From NCBI GenBank assembly GCA_028023455.1, contig JAQFVV010000547.1:186001-250000 (forward strand): DNA of 64,000 nucleotides, given 5' to 3'. The position numbers and the translations under genes are program-made. This DNA is from Epiperipatus broadwayi (taxonomy: Eukaryota > Onychophora > Udeonychophora > Euonychophora > Peripatidae). Of this stretch, positions 46,780-57,420 are shown piece by piece (within the stretch, counting starts at the first letter, position 1; each line of letters starts with the position of its first letter). A model generated the notes under the pieces. It made no database searches and was not told the DNA's origin. It saw nothing but the letters and a program-made list of their open reading frames with translations.

Positions 46780-46873
46780 GTACACAGTTTCTTCTTCTTT
46801 TGAGGCTTTTGATAAGATTAATAATTTTAAGATGGAAAATAATTGAGTATTTGGAAGTTTAGATATTGAAAAT

Positions 46874-47806
46874 ATGTATCAGTCTGTTAATAGGTTAAGC
46901 AGTATTGATGTTCTTTTGTCTGTATTGATTAAGAAAAGTTCTTTATCAAAAAATAAAATTAAGGTAATTAAAGATTTGCTTTTGTTATTGGAAGATTCTA
47001 TGTATTTTACTTATAAAGGTAATTTTTATAAGATTAAGGAAGGTTGGATAATAGGTTATATTATTTCTCCTTTAGTATGTTCAGTTTATATTAGTTTTAT
47101 GGAAGAGGAAATTATTATTAAAAAGAATTGTTTATATGTAAAATTATTTGTCAGATATGTTGATGATTGTTTATTTGTAGTTGAGAATGATAAATTGAAG
47201 GAATTTGTAAATAATTTTAATTGTTTTGATCCTTCTATAAAATTTGTGTTAGAAGGAGGGGGGTTAGATTTTGGTAAGTTAAAATTTTTAGATCTTTTGG
47301 TGATTAGAAATGTAGAAACTAATTGTTTATTGTGCAGTCATTTAGTTAAAAGTAAAGAATTAAGATCTATAATTAAACCTGATAGCTATCAGTCTGTATC
47401 TCATAAAGTAGCTGCTTTAAGGAATTATTGTCATAGAAATATTAAATTAAATAATTCAAGTGGGGTAGCTTTGTTTCAGAAATATCAATTTTATAAAGAG
47501 TATTTGAGTGTTGGATACTCTGATAAATTTGTTAAAAGTATTTTATTTAATAGTAATATTTGTAAGGATGTAAAGGTTAAAGAAAAATATGATTTTATTT
47601 CTTTGCCATTTAAATTGTCTTATAAAATTGTGTGTAGAAATAGTATATTGTTTGGAAATAAGAAAATTGCTTGGAAAAGGGGTGTTACATTGAATAATTT
47701 ATTAAATAATACACAAGAAGTTTTTGATAGAAAGACTATTCCTGGTGTAGTATATTTTATTCCTTGTTTATTTGTAAGAGGGTTTACATGGGTCAGAGTA
47801 GTTTGA
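46874..47806 (+). pseudogene. Penelope-like reverse transcriptase (family 2, plus copy), 5'-truncated
   Basis: 310 codons. RT motif A lies at the very start (NMYQSVNRLSSIDVLLS), then the B region GWIIGYIISPLVCSVYISF, the box LFVRYVDDCLFVVEN and FGKLKFLDLLVIRNV, then the thumb and the first part of GIY-YIG (GVVYFIPCLF). It leaves frame at RGFTWVRVV, where the minus copy has KKVYIGQSS. The fingers part of the RT is absent, so the ATG at 46874 is not the native start. Confidence 0.8.
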
Positions 47807-48063
47807 GTTTAAATGAAAGAATAAAGGTTCATAAAAGTAGAGTTAAAAATAGATATCTTAGTTCTGCTTTGTATGTCCATGAAAAAGATACAGGCCACAC
47901 TATTGATTTTGATGAAGCTAAGGTTGTCTTCTTTGAGAGAAATGAAATCAAAAGAAGAATTAAAGAGTCTTTATTATTGAAAATTTATTATTCTGAAGCA
48001 ATTAACTTATTTAAGAGTTCTTTTAATGGATGGGAAGTGAATGGATTTGTGGGTAGTTTTTAA
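47764..48063 (+). pseudogene. GIY-YIG endonuclease part (family 2, plus copy)
   Basis: 99 codons beginning just before VYMGQSSLSLNERIKVHKS, through EKDTGHTIDFDEAKVVFFER to VNGFVGSF. It overlaps the RT frame by 43 bases because of the one-base loss. Compared with the minus copy it lacks three residues (IKG) near the end. Confidence 0.8.
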
Positions 48064-48229
48064 TATTATATATATTGTGTAGTTTTTGTAGTTCTTTACA
48101 CTTGAGAAGTCTTCTTGTAGCAGTGAAACCTTAGGTTGTGTTTTAATGTTATTTTTATGCTGGTCTGGTTTAATTTTGGTTTTGGGGTAGTTTTGATTTT
48201 ATATATATATATATATATATATAATGTTA

Positions 48230-48640
48230 GACATTACCCACAAATCCATTTACTTTCCATCCACCCTTAATATTAAAAGAACTCTTAAATAATTTAATTG
48301 CTTCAGAATAATAAATTTTCAATAATAAAGATTCTTTAATTCTTTTGATTTTATTTCTCTACAAAAAACAATAACCTTAGACTCATCAAAATTAATAGTG
48401 TGGTCTGTATTTTTTTCATGGACGTACAAAACAGAATTAGGATATTTATTTCTAACCCTACTTTTATGAACCATTATTCTTTCATTTAAATTCAAACTAC
48501 TCTGACCTATGTAAACCTTCTTACAAAAAAAAAAAAACAAGGAATAAAATACACTACATCAGGAATAGTCCTCCTATCAAAAATTTTTCCATTGTATTAT
48601 TTAATAAATTATTCAAAGTAATACCCCTTTTCCAAGCAAT
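48230..48640 (-). mobile_element. Penelope-like family 2 variant, minus-strand fragment
   Basis: A more diverged copy of the GIY-YIG coding end, in minus orientation. The frame 48540-48319 has KKVYIGQSSLNLNERIMVHK and EKNTDHTINFDESKVI, broken by a run of A/T near 48530 and by other changes. It faces the next fragment across about 90 bp. Confidence 0.75.
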
Positions 48641-48719
48641 TATTATAAATACACATCTAAATTAAAATCATAAAAAACACACACACACACATTCATATAT
48701 ATATATGTAACTAAATAAA

Positions 48720-49230
48720 TACAAACAATTTATTAAATAATACAAATAATTTATTAAATAATACAAAGGAAATTTTTGATAGAAGGACCTGGTGTAGTGT
48801 ATTTTAATCCTTGTTTTTTTTTTATGAGAAGGTTTACATAGGTCAAAGTAGTAGGCTTAGAAGTTCTGCTTTGTATGTCCATGAAAAAGATACAGTCTAC
48901 ACAATTAATTTTGATGAAACTAAGGTTATCTTCTTTGAGAAAAATGAAATCAAAAGACGAATTAAAGAATCTTTATTATTGAAAATTTATTGTTCTGAAG
49001 CAATTAACTTATTTAAGAGTTCTTTTAGTATTAAGGGTGGATAAAGTAAATGGATTTGCGGGTAATGTCTAATATTATATATATGGTGTAGTTTTTTTGG
49101 TTCTTTAGACTTGAGAAGTCCACTTGTAGCAGTGAAACCTTTGGTTGTGTTTTAATTTTTTTTTTCTTGGCTAGTCTGGTTAAATTTTGGATTTGGGGTA
49201 ATTTTAATTAAAATAACTATGCATACTAAC
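48720..49230 (+). mobile_element. Penelope-like family 2 variant, plus-strand fragment
   Basis: Opposite-orientation mate of 48230-48640. The frame 48811-49044 reads EKVYIGQSS, then lacks the LNERIKVHKSRVKN part (internal deletion) and continues SALYVHEKDT and INFDETKVIFFEK. After the coding part follows the 3' module with ACTTGTAGCAGTGAAACC (near 49120) and AACATTACAAG at the end. Dead fragment. Confidence 0.75.
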
Positions 49231-52176
49231 ATTACAAGCCAGTATTTCATCAATTAGACTAGATTGATGAAAATATACCTCTACAGAAATCTCACTAGTA
49301 ACAATACTATATATATAGTTTATTTTGGAAGCATAAGAAATATCAACACATGCTATTATATAGCAAAATCTCATTAAAATATTTAGTATAGTTCTTAATG
49401 GAAAAATAAAACATTTTAGTATATATATATTGTTTGGTTGGTTTTTTTAATTAGATATCTTCATGTCATTATTGATTCCTAGTGATCATAGGAATAACAA
49501 CTCTTCAGAAATATCTATTATCTGTTTTGCTTTTCAAACATTTATTATTGTGATGAAGAAGTTCGTAGTTGATTATCCTTTTCTTTTGCCACCAATCTTT
49601 TTATGGATTATAAAATTTTTTAATGAATTAATTCATTTCACTGTATATCAAGAATCACTGAAAAATGTACTCAGATTCTCTATAATATGAATATATAGTT
49701 TATGAATTTTTTGAGAATTAGTGTCATGCAATAATTAAACTTTATTAAAATTATATCAGTGATTGAAATTGACTACCATTTAATGACAAACTTGATACTT
49801 ATACAAGAAATTTATTCATAATCAGAATCTACTGAAAAGTATCAATATATTTTCTGTGACATGAATATATAATTTATGATTTTTTTTTGAAGAAATAATG
49901 TATAATAATGAAGCTAGATTATTTATTGAAATTAAATCATCATCTAATGACCAATTTGATAGCAATGCAGTTATATCTTTTATGTACTAACTGTAAAAAA
50001 TGAATAGATTTTTCCATGACCAAATTAGTTAAAACAATTTCCTTTTTAAAAAAAAACAAATTTTCCAGTATCTGGTAACAATAGTACTCAGATTATCCTC
50101 ATTTTCAAAACATTGAAAATTACTCCTATTTTTTGTCCAAAAATTAAGATTAAATCAGTCATAACTTCATTTTTTTATAATAATAGAAATGCCTATTATT
50201 ATTATCAATTGTATGATTGGTTAATTTGTAATTCAAATAATGTCTGTGCATTAAATTGAAAAGCTGAGTGCAATAGTTTCAATAATATCCATACAGATAT
50301 ATTTTTTAATTATTTTCAGCGATAAATTAATCCAGGAACTTTCAAATTTTAAATCTGCTATATACTCTAACATTCCATTAATTGTTTAGTCAAAACAGTA
50401 CATAAAAATCAAATAGAAATGTCAAATAACCAAATCCAAAGGAAACATTTAGCAGCAACTTGTCTTATGTCAGTTTTATAATAATTGTTCATATAACCAT
50501 GATTAATTAAGGAATACCATGTTTTCAAATTGATTAATATACTGTTTTCTGATTATGTCACAGTACAAAACACACTTTTCCACTACATCCATCTTTTACA
50601 TTTTTATGCTAATCATGTTATGGTATTTTCAAGCTATTCTACTGTTTTGAATTCAGGAACACTAAGTTATTTTTTTTGATTAGTTCAATAGCCAATAATT
50701 ATATATTTTAGAAAAGCAAAGTATTACAATGATGTCTTTAATTTATATTTAATTTGTAACTGAAATTAACAATTCTAAAATAGAATTTGCTCTCATATAT
50801 GTTTTAATAAATGAAGCAGTAATACTTCTTAATAATTTTTTTTAAAAGAAAGTAATAATTTTAAATATTAATTAAATTTTAAACAAAGTATCAAGAAAGT
50901 GAGTGTGCTTGAGTTTAAAACCTTAGAGTATTTCAGATTTCAAGTCATTAATATAATATTGTTACCTATTGAGGTTATTTAATAGCTAGAAACTATTTTT
51001 GATATCTGCTTAGCACAAACATCTGACATTCATTGATTTTTTTAAATATTCTCATGGTTGATTCACATATAGAGAGATTTGTCAAGTATTAGTTTAAATA
51101 TAAAGATTAGTTATTGTAATTTTTATATTATATAGCAATTAGTGCAGATAACTAATGTTTTCTTGTGTAAATAAAAAATATTTAACATTACATTTACACA
51201 TAATGTAAATAAAAAAGATATCCTATTTATTTTATATTGTATCAGTAAGGGAATGGTGCTGAACAATGAAAAATGAATTTAAATTTGCATCTCTAACCAT
51301 ATTGATAAATCATTTGAAGCAATAATAAATCTAATCAAAAACTTACATTTTTGAAGACGATCAAATCAAGCATTCTTTACAAATCATTTGTAGCTTATTT
51401 CTGTACAAAGTACTAAAATTCACATATCTATACAATTGAGTATTAATTTGAATTTATTTATTTTTTATTATGGAGGATGGTTAATTGAATTGTGGTTTCA
51501 AATATAGACAGTTTTTAGTTAGTTTTCTCTAAGTTAATTGAGCAATACTTCAAAATTATTTTTTAATTTTTTTGGTTTTCATGGTCAATACTCTAACATT
51601 TAGGCAAACTGTTTCTGAGTTAGATAAATATCTTTTTCATTAATAGCAAGCACAGGCTATATTTCACTGGTATCTCTAATTCAGTTTTACTAATAATCAG
51701 GTTCACTGCATAGAACAGCCTATGTACATGAAACTTTTCTTTTTTTATGTGACTTTTTTGATTAGCTTGAGGCTTGTTCTTTAAAACTGCTAACATTTTT
51801 TCTACCTTGACTCATCAAAAACTAATCTAGGATAGTCTCTTTTTTTTTAAGTTTTTTATAGCTTCATAATATGTTGTTTTTCATGTTTTCAAAAGAAGGA
51901 ATTCAGATGCCAATCTAACCATCTGTATAGTATGTTTTTCAAAGCATATTAAAACATTTTAATTTATTGTCCTAATTTAGTTACTTTGTTTAATTTTATT
52001 CTATTTTAATTAGTTCTGATTCATTCTAAAAACAAAAACTATTTTGCTAATTAAAATGTTTTCAAAATAAATTTGACTTTTAAAAAAAAAAAAATTATTC
52101 ATACTGTTGCATATAATATATACATGTAATTATAAAAACTCAAGATTATTCAATACAAATTGTCAGTACTTTCATA
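49231..52176. other. AT-rich spacer
   Basis: No gene. Two similar blocks (about 49660-49800 and 49830-49960, each with ATGAATATATA, TTTATGA-TTTTTT and ATTGAAATT..AATGAC motifs) suggest an old tandem duplication. Otherwise featureless. Confidence 0.5.
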
Positions 52177-53286
52177 TTAGAGCTGCAACATGGAACATGT
52201 ATTAGATCTACTGCACCTATTTACATTTGTATCAATCAACTGATAACTTTGCAATCTTGGGATCTGACCAAAATAATGTGTATGGATCTTGCAAACAATT
52301 TTTTTTGACAAAAAATGGGCACATGGGTCTTATACATGGTATTTTTGCAAGATTTACAAAGTTATCAGGAGGTTGATATGAATGGCAACAGATGCAGTAA
52401 GTTTAATACATGCTCCATGTTGCAGGACTAAAAATAAATAAAAGCATAAACATATTTATCATTTTCAATCAAAAATGTATAATTTTGAACAAGACATTCA
52501 AATATGTATGAGCTGGACACTAACAATTTTTAAGAATGACATTTGAAATTTTAAAAAAAAGTGACTTGCGATCTTAATGAAATGACTGCATTACACAAAA
52601 AAATTGTTAGTTTAAGTATGCACTAAACAAACAGTAAATGATTTTGGTTTTTAAATAATATTTATTAAAAGACATTAACTACATGTATGACTTTCACACT
52701 AACAACTTTTAAGGACATTCCCAATTTAAAAAAAATGTGATTTTCAATCTTAATGAAATGATGCCATTATACAAAAAAAAATTGTTACTAAACAAACAGT
52801 AAATGATTTTGGTTTTTAAATAATATTTATAAAAACACATTAAGAATACTCATACGATATTTACCATATAATATATAACAGGAATTGTTGCCTTGAAACA
52901 AAACAATATTACCACAGAAAATAGAGATCTCTACTAAAAATTTCCCCTCCAAAAATGTAGCATGTGATTGCAGAGTATGCTGAGATTTTCAGCAGAAATG
53001 CTAATAAACGTATTTTTTTTTATAAACAACTTAAACCAAAAAAAAAAAAAGGAACAAAAACCACAATAAAATACATATTAATTATGAGACTTTTATTAGG
53101 TTTTTATCCTGGCAGAACCATATTGTTAAGTATGTCAGAAAGAAATCTGGACAATAACTGAAAATGTGGAAGTATTACAAAATATACTTGCAGGGTTTAT
53201 TTCCTTTCAATTTGATGTCATTGCAACATTACACATTTGTCGTGGGTATGAAAAGGTTTCTTATTTCCCCTATATTGCAGCTCTAA
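52177..53286. mobile_element. Non-autonomous TIR element with TA target duplication, 1.1 kb
   Basis: TTAGAGCTGCAA at 52177 and its exact complement TTGCAGCTCTAA ending at 53286 form 12 bp TIRs, flanked on both sides by TA. A subterminal imperfect inverted repeat (about 52182-52262 against 52345-52430, sharing TGCAACATGGA, CATGTATTA and TGATAACTTTG) lies at the left, followed by a tandem duplication (52515-52665 and 52690-52835). The 65-codon frame at 52964 is not transposase-like. TA duplication suits Tc1/mariner or related families, but no transposase remains. Confidence 0.6.
52515..52835. repeat. Two tandem copies of a roughly 150-170 bp unit
   Basis: Both copies share CACTAACAA-TTTTAAG, GACATT, CTTAATGAAATGA, ACAAAAAAATTGTTA and the block AAACAAACAGTAAATGATTT followed by GGTTTTTAAATAATATTTAT. 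They lie inside the TIR element. Confidence 0.8.
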
Positions 53287-56200
53287 TACTAAAGTACCAA
53301 ATCTTCTAAAAAAAAATAATATTATAAATTACTATTGTCTTGGTTATTCCACATTTTTGGATTGACCAAATTCATTTTTACAAATCGAAGCAGAATTGGC
53401 AAAGGTTAGCCCTCTTTATATGTCATTTTTAAATTAAACTACTTTCGCAATTGTACATTATAATGATTTTTTTGTTTTGCTTTGTTTTACTGAAATCACT
53501 ATTATAACCATCCCAAAATTAATGTATTTGGGTGCACATATTTTTAATATTTAATTGAATATATATACCCTTTTCTTTCTTTATTAATTTTTTTGACCGT
53601 AAGAAAGAATATTGATTTATTTATTTAATGCTACTTAAATATCTTAACTTCTACTTATTTTTTATCTGTCTTGTGACTGGATTCTCAGGCATCACAATAT
53701 ATAATGTTATATATTGTTTATTCCTTGTTTTTAATTCTTTCATTTTGTTATTGCTTTTATATTCAGGTGACTATATATAATGCTTATTAATTATTGAACA
53801 TTTGTTAAGCACTTTAACTTTGTGTTAGCAATTTTGTTTGCTTTTTTTTTTTTTTGTCTTTTGTTAAGTATTTATAAAGTAAAAGTAATCTCATTAAGGT
53901 CTTAATAAATATATTTAAATTTTTTTATTCCATAAAAAAAGTAATGATTTGATATTTATAATTATATTATCAGGTTTTTTTTAAATTTCCAGGCTATATA
54001 TTATCTTTTTTTTTTTTTAATTTCCCTGTTGACAAATATTTTTAAATAATATATTTCGATGTAAATTCATACTTTTTTTTACCCTATTTTAATTCTATGC
54101 TTTTTATTATAAAATGCGTGATATTTTTTTAAGAATTATAAATAAATCATAATATTAAATAAAATCCTCATTTTCCCAAGACTATTATAAATTTATCTGG
54201 TTTTTTTATTCCCCCAACTTCCAGAATTTTTCAATTTTTTTTTAAAAAAAAAAGATTATACTTTTTATAGCGACATCTTTAGTATTTTACAGTCTGTTCA
54301 TTAATACCAACTTTTCTTTATGAACAACACGATTATAAGTTTGTCCCCTTAAGCACAATAAATGTCTTCACACCTATTTACATACTTAATAAAAACTACT
54401 TATTCTGTCAAACTAATTTTACTCATTCTTTCTCTGCTTCAAGAACTTATATCTTCATACTATTTCCAGGTGTATCTTTCATTTATTATAAATACTGCAT
54501 ACACGTTAAGGCCATCTTAGTAATAGGACAAAGAGTAATATGATCAAGTAATAAATAACATTGGTGATTTAAAAGTTTATTCCTTAGCTTTGTACAGTAT
54601 GTTTTTTTAATTCATTATTAAAGCTTTCCTAAATAAAAGTTTTCATTTTAGTGTTTGTTACATATTTCGTAGTCTATGATTTTTCTGAAATCTTTTATAA
54701 TTTTTTTCAATTTAAATTTTAGTACTGATTTTCAAATTGATTACTAATTCTCATTTTATGCTATTCAAATTTTGAAAAAAAAAATATTAATAATTTTTAA
54801 TTTTTTGTGTGGGTCACTTAATAGTCTTTTTTATTCTTTTTTTTTAAAAAAAAATCTATATCTGTTAAGATAACCTGTTAATGCAGTAGCTATTTTTATA
54901 TCCTAACCTGCTGCTAATGATCTAAATCCAAATTTGATTGGTGCTCAAAATTATTTATGTTTCATGCTTATAATCATCTTATTTAGTAATTCATTATTCG
55001 TTACTGAATGGGTATCTAGATATTTTTTTAGCTTCAAATATCTCAATTAGTCTGATTATGTTTATATCTATTTGTGTATCAAACAAACAAAAATAAGTTT
55101 AATGTAGTTTCTCTATATCCTCAGACTCTCTATCCATGATTTTAAAATTAAATTTAAAAAAATTGTAAATTTATAAATTTTAGATGTGCATCTACTTGAA
55201 TATAAGAATTGTCATGAAATTTATTTGTTAGTCATTTTTTTATCTTTAGTACTGAGTATGCACTGAGTTAGTAATCTCCCCCTCTCTCTTTTGATTTCTT
55301 GCTGTATTGTTTTTTAACTATGCATTCTCTTATTCTATTTTTTATTAATTATTTTAATGATGTTTTAAAGTGTATATTTTAAAAATTAAATTGTATCTTA
55401 GATATTATACTTATGTTAAATGTTTATTATGTAGTATTTATTATTATCCATAGTTTTTGGGTATTTTGTGGAAAGTCTTGCAGTTATATGTAATGGATAT
55501 GGAGAGACTTTTGTAATTGGCAAAGTTTTTGCTCAAATAATGTTTATTTATAGTATTTAACAATTTGCTCAATAGCTTTCATTATTTATTTGGATATTAT
55601 ATATATCTGTGCAGATTGTTTATTATAAGAACTTTCTTAAACTGAAAATGAAGTAATTATTTTTATTTGCATGATTATGATTTGGTCATACAAATTAAAT
55701 TTGGTCAAACAATATTTTAATTACATCCATTTAGAAACATTTGCATTAATAAAAATAAACTATTTTATGGCATCTTTGTAATCCTGAATAATAAATGGAC
55801 ACCAATCACATTTTTTTACTATAGGTCTTTACCATTGAGAAATGTCATCCAACAGATCTCATTATTTATCCTATGCTATAATCACTTGAAAAATTAAAAC
55901 TATCTAAGGTTTGAACCCAAGCCATTTGTTTCCATTTTATGTAGACCTGCTATTAGGTTAGCAATTGTTTATTTGTGTCATCCTAGTCATGTATTATCAG
56001 TAGACATCATTAGCTTTTTGGAGAAAGGATGGTGTATGCCAAAATAAGTATCACTTTTTGCATTAATAGCAGTAAACTAGTCTACATCATTCTTCTCTTA
56101 AGCCATTTGTGTAAGAATTTAGTAATCACTGAATAATAGATGACATGCTTTGATAGTTTTTAAAATAACTTTAATGCATAAATTCTTACTTATATGGGTG

Positions 56201-56335
56201 ATAATGTATAAAACATCCTAACATGATATGAATTCATTAAAAAAAATGCATTTTGAATAAATGTTTGATTTTTTTTTTCTGAGTTTTCATTTTAAACTGA
56301 ATATTTCCTAATTCTTTTTCTTTTTAATATTTTAG
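53287..56335. other. AT-rich spacer, possibly intronic
   Basis: No gene or structured repeat was seen. It ends in the pyrimidine-rich acceptor of the exon candidate at 56336. Confidence 0.5.
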
Positions 56336-56452
56336 GTAAATTGGGAGTCAGAAAAAGAATGCTTTGAGGAATTTTCTAGAGAAACAAGTGAATTTTATTC
56401 CTTTAAAAAAAATCCGTTATCTTCAGATTCAGAAGCCGAAATCCAATCTCAG
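56336..56452 (+). CDS. Candidate internal exon of an unrecognised host gene
   Basis: Preceded by a long pyrimidine-rich run ending TTTTAATATTTTAG and followed by a consensus donor CAG/GTGAAA. The 117 bp in between are exactly 39 codons, open only in the frame that starts at the first base. It begins VNWESEKECFEEFSRETSEF and ends in an acidic, Ser/Glu-rich stretch (SSDSEAEIQSQ). Phase 0 at both ends, higher G+C than the flanks and good signals on both sides make it the best host-exon candidate in the window. The protein family is unknown to me. Confidence 0.5.
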
Positions 56453-57265
56453 GTGAAATATTAATTTATTAGTAAATATGTAGATATTTTTTTATTTTAA
56501 CAACATCCCCTTTTTTTAATATGTGTGGTTTATACAATGGCAGAGTGGTGGATTTGATATTTAAAGTTGTTGAATTGAAAGTCAATCTAACACTTCTCAA
56601 CAATTAAATATTTTAATTATAGTTTTAAGACACCATATTTATAAGTAATCAAGATTGATCATGCTTGTATTGATGCTTTGACCATACTTATTCTTGAACA
56701 GTAAAAGCTATTGATTTATATAAATGATTAAGTGATTAATAAATAGATTTCAGAAGTAATTATTTTATGTGACCTCAATTACAATTATAGAAGTTTCTGT
56801 GTGGAAGGTACTTATTATATTTAAATCTAGTTTGGTGTTATTGTTTCAATTTGATTCAACATCCTTGTCCTGTTGATGCAATCATTAGCTCTCTTTATTC
56901 TAATCTAGAATATATCTATCATAAACTTGAATAATCAATAAACACTAGATGTTAGTATTATTTCAACAACACTGTTGTTTACTATCTATTGTTGTCTCAT
57001 AGTGTCATTATTTAATATCTACTGATTATTCAAGCTAGATGGTTTTGAAGCAGATTGAAGAAAACTAATCATAAAAGTATATGTTAAAAGGAGAGAAAGT
57101 TATGCAATATTTTGTCGATACAGTTTTGTCATTTATGCATTACACTAACTGTATCAAAAGTGGTATTACTTTTATTACAGCATCATTGAATAATTAAATA
57201 TAAGTCAAAATGTATTTTGCTTTTTTCCTAATAAACTGAACACAAATGTATATGTTTACATTTAG

Positions 57266-57298
57266 GTGGAATCTACAGGATATTTGTCTGAGCACTAA
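57266..57298 (+). CDS. Candidate terminal coding exon
   Basis: An acceptor TTTACATTTAG at 57255-57265 is followed in phase 0, as required by the exon ending at 56452, by ten codons (VESTGYLSEH) and TAA. AATAAA at 57415-57420 would give a 3' UTR of about 140 nt. The piece is very short, so the phase agreement could be chance; the two exons support each other only moderately. Confidence 0.3.
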   Translation: MESTGYLSEH

Positions 57299-57414
57299 TG
57301 CTAACATTAGAAATGATTTACCAGGCTTTACCACCAATTAACTTAGATCAAAAGTTAATTGATATTCTGATTGAAAGTATAGTTAGAATTTCTTAACAAA
57401 TCTCTACATACTGA

Positions 57415-57420
57415 AATAAA
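57415..57420 (+). terminator. Possible polyadenylation signal AATAAA
   Basis: First AATAAA after the candidate stop codon at 57296, at a plausible distance. In such AT-rich DNA the hexamer is frequent by chance. Confidence 0.2.

Larger units (their letters stand above)
46780..48205 (+). mobile_element. Penelope-like element, family 2, plus-strand copy
   Basis: Plus-strand mate of 41965-43307, extending about 115 bp further upstream into the RT (motif A region SLDIENMYQSVN). It ends with the 3' module (48065-48205) and (TA)n. A single missing base near 47780 breaks the frame within the GIY-YIG core. Confidence 0.85.
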
